Assembly (NCBI RefSeq): GCF_036924535.1
Contig: NZ_JAZHRT010000001.1
Coordinates: forward strand, 5,084,001-5,148,000
Length of the DNA stretch: 64,000 bases
DNA from: Bradyrhizobium sp. AZCC 2262
Lineage (GTDB): Bacteria > Pseudomonadota > Alphaproteobacteria > Rhizobiales > Xanthobacteraceae
Reading direction: 5' to 3'
This document shows, one piece after another, positions 45,969 to 53,227 of this stretch. A program made the position numbers and the translations under genes. The notes beneath the pieces were generated by a model. That model ran no database searches. It was not told the origin of the DNA and worked only from the letters and a program-made list of their open reading frames with translations. The number at the start of each line of letters is the position of its first letter. Within the stretch, counting starts at the first letter, position 1.

Positions 45969-47459
45969 TCAGGCTGCACGGTAGGCCGGCGCCGAGGCCA
46001 GGAAGCGGCCATAGGCAGCGGCATCGGGCGGGGTAAATTTCTCGACCAACGGGTTGGCCCGGCGTCCGGACACGCCGATATCCGACATCAACTCGTCAAA
46101 GTGCTTGAAGTGATAGGGCGCCACGCACAGCCCGCCATAGACGCCGGCCGCCGGCCGCTCGACACGCTTGAAATGCAGCATCATCTCGATGTTGTCCCGC
46201 ATCTCGTTGGTCGTCGGCTGACGGGCGAGCTGGCCATCGGCGTAACGCACCAGCCAGTTGGCGGCGAGGTCGGCGCACAGCACCGTGCAGAAGCTGGAAT
46301 TGAAACCGACGAACCCCATCTCCGGCAGGTCTGGATTGGCGATCAGCCGATACAGTCGGTACTGCCCGTCGGGATCGACGAGTTTTTCAAGGTACGCCTG
46401 CGGCAAGAACGGCACGCCTAGTTTGTAGCCGATCGCGAGCACGGCGACGTCGGCCTGTACGCGCTGTCCGCCGGTCATCACAATGGAATTGCCATCGTAG
46501 CGATCAAAGCTGCCTCTGACGGCCTTGATGCGGCCGTCGGCGACCATCGGAAAGAATCCTGGCGTGGCGATCGGCACCGCGCAGTTGACGCCATCCTCGA
46601 TCCGCTCTTTCGGCACCATGTCGCATTTGCCGAGCTTGAGCTGAACTTTCAGCAGGCTCTCCAGCCCGCGCCAGTTGGCCCAGACCAACGGCTTTGCAAC
46701 CGCATGCGCGAACCGCGACATCGCGCCGATGCCCCAGCTCCGGAACATCTCCTCCTGGGCGCGGATGTAGAGAATGCGTTTAAAATTGACCAGGCCGCCG
46801 ATGAAATAGGGAATCCGCCATACCGGCTCGCGGTACACCAGCGTGACTTCGGCCGCGCCGGAATTCACCGCATTGACCGCGATATCTGTCGCCGACTTCG
46901 AACCGCCGAGCACGACGATCTTCCGGCCTTTGGCGATGACAGGATCGTTGTACTCCGAGGAGTGCAGGATGCGCCCGCCCTGCGCCTTGAAAGATTCTTC
47001 GCCGGGCAGGCTGAGGGTCTGAGGCTCGTTGAACTGCCCGGTGCAGACAGCGACAAAATCGAAATCCTCGTGACTGATACCGCCATCCGGCCCGCGCAGC
47101 TCGAGCCGCCAGCCGGGGGCGGAATCGAGCCGCCGATCCATCAGCGCCACGGCCGTGTTGAAGCGGATCGCGCCGAGGAGATTATTGTCCTTGGCATACT
47201 CGGTCAGATAGGCGTGGACCTGCGGCCCTTTCGGCCATTCCGGATAGGAATCCGGCATCGCTTTGTCGGTGTAGCGATAGAGATCCTTCGGGCTTTGCGT
47301 TTGCACCTCGGGATAGGACCGCGCCGGCTCCCAGACCCCGCCGAGATCGCCGCTGCGCTCGACAATCGTGATCTGATGTCCGCGCGCGGCGAAGGCTTTT
47401 GCCGCCGCGAGCCCCGATACGCCGGCGCCGATGATGCAAACATGTTTCTGCGTGACCAT
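45969..47459 (-). CDS. Flavin-containing monooxygenase (FMO / Baeyer-Villiger-like)
   Basis: A 496-residue class B flavoprotein monooxygenase. The FAD site IGAGVSGLAAAKAF lies at residues 10-23 and the NADPH site VVLGGSKSATDIAV near 180-195. The FxGxxxHxxxY fingerprint is degenerate, reading GRILHSSEY, so assignment as FMO or BVMO is open. It would insert oxygen into a small aromatic or heteroatom substrate. The cupin gene upstream (47538) is 78 bases away and codirectional. It is not a known step of the anthranilate-CoA route and may represent a side branch. Confidence 0.85.
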   Translation of the reverse strand: MVTQKHVCIIGAGVSGLAAAKAFAARGHQITIVERSGDLGGVWEPARSYPEVQTQSPKDLYRYTDKAMPDSYPEWPKGPQVHAYLTEYAKDNNLLGAIRFNTAVALMDRRLDSAPGWRLELRGPDGGISHEDFDFVAVCTGQFNEPQTLSLPGEESFKAQGGRILHSSEYNDPVIAKGRKIVVLGGSKSATDIAVNAVNSGAAEVTLVYREPVWRIPYFIGGLVNFKRILYIRAQEEMFRSWGIGAMSRFAHAVAKPLVWANWRGLESLLKVQLKLGKCDMVPKERIEDGVNCAVPIATPGFFPMVADGRIKAVRGSFDRYDGNSIVMTGGQRVQADVAVLAIGYKLGVPFLPQAYLEKLVDPDGQYRLYRLIANPDLPEMGFVGFNSSFCTVLCADLAANWLVRYADGQLARQPTTNEMRDNIEMMLHFKRVERPAAGVYGGLCVAPYHFKHFDELMSDIGVSGRRANPLVEKFTPPDAAAYGRFLASAPAYRAA

Positions 47460-47537
47460 GACAAGTCTCCAGCAAGGATGGGCTCACGGGAGCGGCGCGT
47501 TGCTATTCCGTACGCCGCCCCTTCGCGTTCTTTCGAA

Positions 47538-47987
47538 CTATTCGTTGGCCTCGGGCGGCAGGAAATTCACTTCATGCTGCGCCGAGATCCGAACCACCTC
47601 CGCGGGATCGGTCAAATTGTGGAGCTGGTTGAACAGCGCTTCGAGCTTTTGTATCGGCGACACCCAGAACAGCGCGCGCGCCGGCTTGTCGGATTTGTTG
47701 AAATAGCCATGCGGAATGCCGCGCGGCAGGCGAACCAGATCGCCGGCCTTGGCCTGCACCCAGACGCCGTCGAGCTTGAGGTCCAGTACGCCTTCCTGCA
47801 CCAGGATGAACTCATCCTGCGTTGGATGAATGTGCACAGGCACGAACTGGCCGGGTTCGCTGTTGGTCTCAAATGCAAAGGTGGAATCGGTCACGGCCTT
47901 GGGGAAGTAGACCTGACCGAGAATATTCCAGCTCTTGCCGTCGTAACCGGTGCCGTTGGCGGTGATGCCTTTTTCGAGCGCTGCCAT
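47538..47987 (-). CDS. Cupin-domain protein 1
   Basis: A 149-residue single-domain cupin. Motif 1 is FVPVHIHPTQDEFILVQEG with His, His and Glu in place for a metal, and motif 2 is DLVRLPRGIPHGYFNKS with the last His. It could be a dioxygenase, isomerase or ligand-binding cupin. A paralogue at 51211 shares the order of elements ILGQ, VPxHIHPxQDE, GDLVRLP, PHGxFNKS, LFWVSP and the end FLPP. Such cupins flank anthranilate-type monooxygenases here, so a shared metabolic role is likely. A regulon box (copy C) is upstream. Confidence 0.85.
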   Translation of the reverse strand: MAALEKGITANGTGYDGKSWNILGQVYFPKAVTDSTFAFETNSEPGQFVPVHIHPTQDEFILVQEGVLDLKLDGVWVQAKAGDLVRLPRGIPHGYFNKSDKPARALFWVSPIQKLEALFNQLHNLTDPAEVVRISAQHEVNFLPPEANE

Positions 47988-48206
47988 GTCGCCATCTCCT
48001 CTGTCGCAGTTGGTATGATTGCGAGGTCCGAATAGTTCGCGCAGGCTGGATCGAGCCGGAACGGCGGTCTAGCCGGAAAACGAATCCGCCGCGCCCACCG
48101 CGAAAATTTTTGGATTGCTGCGATGCGGAATGACGGGGGAGAGCATGCCTTTCGATCAGGCACCAACGACCACCAAATCGCCTTTCCAACCACGGCGTCC
48201 GCAGAT

Positions 48207-48226
48207 ATTATAGGCTTCAAATAATG
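48207..48226. promoter_or_regulatory. Aminobenzoate-regulon box, copy C (cupin/AraC)
   Basis: ATTATAGGCTTCAAATAATG lies in the divergent region between the cupin gene (-) and the AraC gene (+), 15 bases before the AraC ATG. It overlaps the expected promoter or leader of the regulator gene. Confidence 0.65.
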
Positions 48227-48240
48227 CGGAGGGCCGGGCC

Positions 48241-49260
48241 ATGGCGACGGACACCAGCATTGTCGGGCATGACCCTGCCGTCCGGCTGGCGGCGTTCAAC
48301 CGCGTTTCGACCGCCAGCGTCGACGCTGCCGCCGACGCGATCGGGCGGATATTTTGCCCGCACGAACTGAAGCCCACCGCGAGATCATCGCCCGACTTTT
48401 TTGCACTGCATAACAGCGCGGTCTTTGGCGGCTTCTCCGTCAACTATGTCGCCTATGGCGGGTCGGTGTCGATCGACCCCGGCTGTCTCGAGCGCTTCTT
48501 CCTGTTGCAAATCCCCGTGCACGGTTCGTCGCGGATCCAAACCGCCTCGCGCGACATCGCAGCCGCTCCCGGCACCGGCGCTTCGCTGTTATCGCCGACG
48601 ATTCCCACACGAATGACCTGGCAGGACAATTGCGCCCAGCTCATTCTACTGGTCGATCGCCGCCTGTTGGAGCAACGGGCTGCGGCGCTGTCGGGCCGGC
48701 CGGCGGGCGCGGTCGAGTTCGAGCCTGCGGTCGATCTCACTTCTGCGGGCGGCCAAGCGCTTCAGTCGCAGATTTTGCAACTCGTCGATCTCGCCGAACG
48801 CCTCGGACCGCAACGGCCGCTTTCGCCGATGGCGGCGGCGAATGCACGCGAGACGCTGTTGGGTGCCTTGCTCCACGGCCAGCACCACAGCGCCAGCGAT
48901 GCGATCGACCGATTTGGCGGCCGGGCCGAAGCGCTGCCGCAATCGTTGCGGCGGGCGCACGAATTCCTCAATGCGCATGCAGACGAGCCGCTCGACCTTG
49001 AGCAGCTTGCCGCGGCCGCAGGCACGGGCATCCGCGCGCTGCAGCTCGGCTTCCAGCGGCATTTCGGAACCTCGATCTCGGAGATGCTGCGTGGCATCCG
49101 GCTCGCGCATCTCAATGTCAGATTGGCCACCGCCTCCCCTGACGAAAGCATCACCGATATCGCATTCGAGCTTGGATTTACCCATCTCAGCCGGATGGCG
49201 AGCGCCTATCGCGCCAAATTCGGCGAGACGCCGTCGGCGACCCTGCGCGGGATGAACTAG
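48241..49260 (+). CDS. AraC-family transcriptional regulator (AraC_binding_2 type)
   Basis: A 339-residue regulator. The N-terminal ligand domain (about residues 50-200) is of the XylS/AndR-like AraC_binding_2 type, and the C-terminal double helix-turn-helix spans about 240-338 (AHEFLNAHADEPLDLEQLAAAA and TDIAFELGFTHLSRMASAYRAKFGETP). Proteins of this type activate anthranilate or benzoate dioxygenase operons, so control of the surrounding genes by an aromatic acid is plausible. It overlaps no neighbour; the MarR gene converges on it from 49788. Confidence 0.88.
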   Translation: MATDTSIVGHDPAVRLAAFNRVSTASVDAAADAIGRIFCPHELKPTARSSPDFFALHNSAVFGGFSVNYVAYGGSVSIDPGCLERFFLLQIPVHGSSRIQTASRDIAAAPGTGASLLSPTIPTRMTWQDNCAQLILLVDRRLLEQRAAALSGRPAGAVEFEPAVDLTSAGGQALQSQILQLVDLAERLGPQRPLSPMAAANARETLLGALLHGQHHSASDAIDRFGGRAEALPQSLRRAHEFLNAHADEPLDLEQLAAAAGTGIRALQLGFQRHFGTSISEMLRGIRLAHLNVRLATASPDESITDIAFELGFTHLSRMASAYRAKFGETPSATLRGMN

Positions 49261-49293
49261 CGCCCGGCAAGTTGCTTCAGCCGCAGCGTCGCC

Positions 49294-49788
49294 TCAGCCC
49301 GTCCGATTCTTCGCGGATTTTTGTGCCGACGCCTTGGTCTTGGCCAGCAGGCGCATCAGTTCGCGGACGTCCTTCGGCGTCAGGTCGCCGAAGACGTCGG
49401 CAATCCATAATTCGTGCTCCGCGGCCATCTTGCGGAATTCGGCGCGCCCCGCCTTGGTCAGGCGGATCACCTGCACGCGGCGATCGGCGTCCGACGTGCG
49501 GCGATCGAGATGTCCGGATTCGACGAGGCGCTCGACCAGTCCGGTGACGTTGCCGTTCGACACCATCATCCGCTTGGAGACATCTGATAGCGTCATGCCC
49601 TCCGGCACCTTGTCGAGCTGGGCCATCAGGTCGAACCGCGGTAGCGTGACGTCGAAGCGCTCGCGCAACCGGCTGCGCACCTCGCCCTCGATCAGGGTCG
49701 TGCAGGTCAGCAGGCGAAGCCACAGCCTGAGTTCATCGCCATGATGTTCCGGGAGTTCGACGGCCTTGGTCTCTGAATCGAGGATCAT
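49294..49788 (-). CDS. MarR-family transcriptional regulator
   Basis: A 164-residue winged-helix protein. The DNA-binding part runs from about residue 50 to 120 (LSDVSKRMMVSNGNVTGLVERLVESGHLDRRTSDADRRVQVIRLTKAG), with the wing DRRVQVIRLT. Dimerisation helices lie at both ends. MarR proteins of the BadR/CouR group sense aromatic acyl-CoA thioesters in related bacteria; this is the leading candidate to bind the repeated TTTARGCTTNAAAYAATT sites. One such site lies in its own divergent promoter region (copy D), consistent with autoregulation. Confidence 0.88.
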   Translation of the reverse strand: MILDSETKAVELPEHHGDELRLWLRLLTCTTLIEGEVRSRLRERFDVTLPRFDLMAQLDKVPEGMTLSDVSKRMMVSNGNVTGLVERLVESGHLDRRTSDADRRVQVIRLTKAGRAEFRKMAAEHELWIADVFGDLTPKDVRELMRLLAKTKASAQKSAKNRTG

Positions 49789-49859
49789 GATGCAAATATT
49801 GTCCGGCTTGGGCGTTCGGTGATCCGAACAGAGCGCAGCTTACGATCATTGCCCAGATT

Positions 49860-49879
49860 TCTTTAGGTTTCAAGTAATT
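49860..49879. promoter_or_regulatory. Aminobenzoate-regulon box, copy D (MarR/binding protein)
   Basis: TCTTTAGGTTTCAAGTAATT lies between the MarR gene (-) and the branched-chain-type binding-protein gene (+), 72 bases upstream of the MarR start and 136 bases before the other. It matches the regulon consensus except at two core bases. Confidence 0.6.
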
Positions 49880-50014
49880 GGCGCATGGCTTGCATGGTAG
49901 CTTGCATGGACGCGTTGTGCTTGCAGGTGCCGTCACGGTCAGAATAAGCTGCAATCCGAGCATTTTGTGTGGCGTTAAGTTTTTCGGCGGCAGAGGCCGA
50001 ATGGAGGAATAATC

Positions 50015-51190
50015 ATGAAGCAGTCGTTGACGCTGACCGGACTTGCGGTTGTGCTGGGTGTTGCCGCCACTCCGGCCGCAGCGCAGGAGAAGATCAAGAT
50101 CGGCGTGATCACGACCTTGTCCGGCCCGGCGGCCGTCCTCGGCCAGCAATCGCGCGACGGCCTGCAACTCGGAATCAAGGACCTCGGCGGCAAGATGGCC
50201 GGCAAGGACGTCGAGGTCATTGTCGTCGACGACGAACTCAAGCCCGATGGCGCCGTGACCAAGGCGAAGGGCCTGCTCGAACGCGAGAAGGTCGATTTCG
50301 TGGTCGGACCGATCTTCTCCAACATCCTGCAGGCGATTCACCGGCCGGTGACCGAGAACAAGACGTTCCTGATCAGCCCGAACGCGGGGCCATCGAGCTA
50401 TGCCGGCAAGGAGTGCAGCCCGTTCTTCTACGTAACCTCCTATCAGAACGATCAGGTTCACGAGATCCTCGGCAAGGTCGCGCAGGATCGCGGTTACAAG
50501 CGCATGTATGTGCTGGTACCGAACTATCAGGCCGGCAAGGATTCGGCGGCCGGATTCAAGCTCGACTACAAGGGGGAGATAGCAGAGGAAAGCTACACGC
50601 CGCTCGGCACGCTGGATTTCCAGGTCGAGCTGACCAAGATTTCCTCTTCCAAGGTCGATGCGCTGTTCACCTTCATGCCGGGCGGCATGGGCGTCGGCCT
50701 CGTCAAGCAGTACCGGCAGGCCGGCCTTGCCGACAAAATCCCGGTGCTGTCGGCATTCACCGTCGATGAATCCACCCTGCCCGCGCAGCAAGACGCCGCC
50801 GTCGGCATGTTCGGCGGCGCCAACTGGGCGCCGGACATGGACAATCCCCAGAGCAAGAAGTTTGTCGCGGCTTACGAAGCTGCCTACAACAGCGTGCCCG
50901 GCACCTACGCCATGCAGGGCTATGACACGGCCATGCTGATCGACAGCGCGGTGAAGGCGGTCAAGGGCGACCTCAAGAACAAGGAAGCCGTCTCGGCCGC
51001 GATCCGGAAGGCTGAGTTCACCTCGCTGCGCGGCGATTTCAAGTTCAACGTCAACGGCTATCCGATCCAGAATTTCTACCTGACCAAGGTTGCCAAGCGT
51101 CCAGACGGGAAATTCCAGACCGAGATCGTCGAGAAGGTGTTTTCGAATTACGGCGACCGCTACGCCAAGGATTGCGCGCCGGCCAAATAA
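50015..51190 (+). CDS. Branched-chain amino acid-type ABC transporter substrate-binding protein (LivK-like, orphan)
   Basis: A 391-residue periplasmic binding protein of the LivJ/LivK class. Sec signal peptide at residues 1-23 (PAAAQ). The mature part begins EKIKIGVITTLSGPAAVLGQQSRDG, with the family's VEVIVVDDELKPDGAVTKAKGLL and ISPNAGPSSYAGKE. Related proteins bind aromatic acids such as 4-hydroxybenzoate or anthranilate. No permease or ATPase gene lies nearby, so the LivHMGF partners must be elsewhere. ATGGAGGAATAATC gives a good ribosome-binding site. It is probably cotranscribed with the second cupin gene. Confidence 0.9.
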   Translation: MKQSLTLTGLAVVLGVAATPAAAQEKIKIGVITTLSGPAAVLGQQSRDGLQLGIKDLGGKMAGKDVEVIVVDDELKPDGAVTKAKGLLEREKVDFVVGPIFSNILQAIHRPVTENKTFLISPNAGPSSYAGKECSPFFYVTSYQNDQVHEILGKVAQDRGYKRMYVLVPNYQAGKDSAAGFKLDYKGEIAEESYTPLGTLDFQVELTKISSSKVDALFTFMPGGMGVGLVKQYRQAGLADKIPVLSAFTVDESTLPAQQDAAVGMFGGANWAPDMDNPQSKKFVAAYEAAYNSVPGTYAMQGYDTAMLIDSAVKAVKGDLKNKEAVSAAIRKAEFTSLRGDFKFNVNGYPIQNFYLTKVAKRPDGKFQTEIVEKVFSNYGDRYAKDCAPAK

Positions 51191-51210
51191 GCATCAGGAG
51201 GGAGCATACA

Positions 51211-51666
51211 ATGAAGACCGAAATCGCCGGCATCACCCGCGCCAATGAAGGCATCCAGGGAATTTCCTGGAGCATCCTCGGCCAGACCTATGTGCCGAAG
51301 AGCGTGAGCGAGCATTCCTTCTCATGGCATGCGACGTTTCCGCCCGAGACCTTCGTGCCACCGCACATCCATCCCGACCAGGACGAATACCTCTACATCC
51401 TGGAGGGCCAGCTCGATTTCTTCCTCGACGGCGCCGAGACACAGGCCACGCCGGGCGATCTGGTGCGGCTGCCGATGGGCAAGCCGCACGGCATCTTCAA
51501 CAAATCCGGCCGTACTGCAAAGACGCTGTTCTGGGTGTCGCCGACGCGGCGGCTCTACGACCTGTTCTGGGCGATCCACAACATGAAGGAGCAAACGCCG
51601 GACGCGGTGGTGGCGCTGGCGGCGGAGCACAACATCCATTTCCTGCCCCCGCCTCCGGGGGCGTGA
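51211..51666 (+). CDS. Cupin-domain protein 2 (paralogue of the one at 47538)
   Basis: A 151-residue cupin with motif 1 FVPPHIHPDQDEYLYILEG and motif 2 GDLVRLPMGKPHGIFNKSG; the metal-ligand pattern His, His, Glu and His is complete. AGGAGGGAG lies ahead of ATG 51211. It follows the binding-protein gene by 20 bases. Residue-for-residue similarity with the other cupin extends from ILGQ to the C-terminal FLPPP, so the pair arose by duplication inside the aminobenzoate region. Function not assigned. Confidence 0.85.
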   Translation: MKTEIAGITRANEGIQGISWSILGQTYVPKSVSEHSFSWHATFPPETFVPPHIHPDQDEYLYILEGQLDFFLDGAETQATPGDLVRLPMGKPHGIFNKSGRTAKTLFWVSPTRRLYDLFWAIHNMKEQTPDAVVALAAEHNIHFLPPPPGA

Positions 51667-51671
51667 CGGCG

Positions 51672-51764
51672 CCCGTAGCCCGGATGGAGCGCAGCGAAAT
51701 CCGGGGCCTTCGGAATGCGGCTACCACCGTCCCGGATTGCGCTTCGCTCCATCCGGGCTACGGG
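51672..51764. repeat. Inverted repeat with 34-base arms (GTAGCCCGGATGG family)
   Basis: Left arm 51672-51705, right arm 51731-51764, with only two mismatches in 34 bases and a 25-base spacer. It sits right after the cupin stop and before the end of the convergent oxidoreductase gene, where it can act as a bidirectional terminator-like hairpin. The GTAGCCCGGATGGAGCG unit is a familiar dispersed element in Rhizobiales (recollection). Confidence 0.75.
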
Positions 51765-51768
51765 ACCT

Positions 51769-53019
51769 TCACCGCACCGCCGCCAACCCGAGCGGCGGTG
51801 GCGCAAAGCCGGCCTTGGAGGCATAGCCGCGCACGATCGCCTCGCGCTGGGCGTGGCTCAGCACCTTCTCGATATCAGTGAAACCATCCGGCGCGAGTTG
51901 CTCGACCGCGTCGATCACGCCCTCGGGGCCGCCGCGGCGGTTCGAGCGCACGACCTCCGCCGTCATCGGCAGCCGCTTCTTCTCATAGGCCACCAGCGCC
52001 TGACGTGGATGCTCAGCTCGCGCCAGTTCATCGGCCAGCGTGCGCGCGTCGAGGATCGCCTGCGACGCGCCGTTCGATCCGACCGGATACATCGGATGCG
52101 CTGCGTCGCCGAGCAGCGTCACCCGCCCCCAGGTCCAGTACGGCAGCGGATCGCGGTCGCAGCACGGATACTCGTAAAATTCCGGCGTCGCCGAGATCAG
52201 GCTGCGCACATCGACATGAGGCACCGAGAACCGCTCGACATGCGGCATCAGCTCCTCGCGCTTGCCGGGCCGCGACCAGTCCTCGCGGCGCGGCGGCGGC
52301 GCGTTGCCGTCGCCGATCCTCACCATCACCGCCCAGTTGGTCAGCCGGCTCGTGGGGCTCGATCCTTCCGCAATCGGATAGATCACCACCTTGGCATTCA
52401 GCCCGCCGGCCACGATCATCGAGCGCCCGGTCAGGAACGCCGGCCAGTCGCGTGCGCCGCGCCACAGCATCAACCCGTTCCAGCACGGCGGCCCCTCGTC
52501 CGGAAACAGCATCTCGCGCACGTGCGAGTGAATGCCGTCGGCGCCGATCAAGATGTCGCCGCGCGCGGTTTTGACATGGGCTCCGGTGCGATCGAAAAAA
52601 TGCGCGACCACGCCGCCCTCATGCTGCGCGAATGCGCCGAGACGGCAGCCGGTGTGGATCGCCTCAGGCCCGAGCCGCTCCTCGACGGCGCGATGGATCA
52701 CGCTTTGCAGGCGGCCGCGATGAACAGAGAATTGCGGCACGTCGTGGCCGGCATCGAGGCCGCGCGGCTCGCGCCAGACTTCCTGGCCGTGGCGGTTGAG
52801 ATAATATAATTGATCGGTGCGAACGGCGGCGGCATCCAGCCGGTCCAGCAGGCCGAGGCCGGTCAATTCCCTGATGGCATGTGGCAGCGTGTTGATGCCG
52901 ACGCCGAGTTCACGGATGGTGTCGGACTGTTCGAACAATTCGCAGTCGATGCCGCGTGCGCGCAACATCAGCGCGGTGGTGAGGCCTCCGATGCCGCCTC
53001 CGACGATGATTGCCTTCAT
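51769..53019 (-). CDS. FAD-dependent aromatic monooxygenase (salicylate hydroxylase-like)
   Basis: A 416-residue class A flavoprotein hydroxylase. The FAD fold begins IVGGGIGGLTTALMLRARG (residues 4-22), DG motif ILIGADGIHSHVREML follows near 160, and the GD motif VTLLGDAAHPMYPVGSNGASQAILDARTL lies near 300. It resembles salicylate/3-hydroxybenzoate 6-hydroxylases and 5-methylphenazine-carboxylate hydroxylases. A substrate from anthranilate catabolism is possible but not shown. The gene stands alone on the minus strand between two repeat blocks. Confidence 0.85.
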   Translation of the reverse strand: MKAIIVGGGIGGLTTALMLRARGIDCELFEQSDTIRELGVGINTLPHAIRELTGLGLLDRLDAAAVRTDQLYYLNRHGQEVWREPRGLDAGHDVPQFSVHRGRLQSVIHRAVEERLGPEAIHTGCRLGAFAQHEGGVVAHFFDRTGAHVKTARGDILIGADGIHSHVREMLFPDEGPPCWNGLMLWRGARDWPAFLTGRSMIVAGGLNAKVVIYPIAEGSSPTSRLTNWAVMVRIGDGNAPPPRREDWSRPGKREELMPHVERFSVPHVDVRSLISATPEFYEYPCCDRDPLPYWTWGRVTLLGDAAHPMYPVGSNGASQAILDARTLADELARAEHPRQALVAYEKKRLPMTAEVVRSNRRGGPEGVIDAVEQLAPDGFTDIEKVLSHAQREAIVRGYASKAGFAPPPLGLAAVR

Positions 53020-53227
53020 GCGCTACTCCAACTCTCTTCTTCAACCTCGCCCCGCTTGCGGGGAGAGGTCGATCGCCCTTGCGATCCGGGTGAGGGGGTA
53101 CCGGACTCACCACGTTACAGTTCGCGGAGAGAGCCCCTCACCCCTGCCCTCCAAGAGCGAGCTTCGCCCGTCTCGACCCCGCGAAGGGCGGGGAGAGGGA
53201 GGTGACGGAGAGAGCCTGCCATTCACC
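53020..53227. repeat. Palindromic repeat block (CCCCGCTTGCGGGGAGAGG family)
   Basis: No gene. The block has a hairpin CCCCGC-TT-GCGGGG at 53050-53063 and longer arms GGGTGAGGGG (53088-53097) with CCCCTCACCC (53134-53143); it repeats the same theme near 53173-53205. The cggggagagg/ctctcccc theme is widespread between genes in Bradyrhizobium and some other proteobacteria (recollection). Confidence 0.65.
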
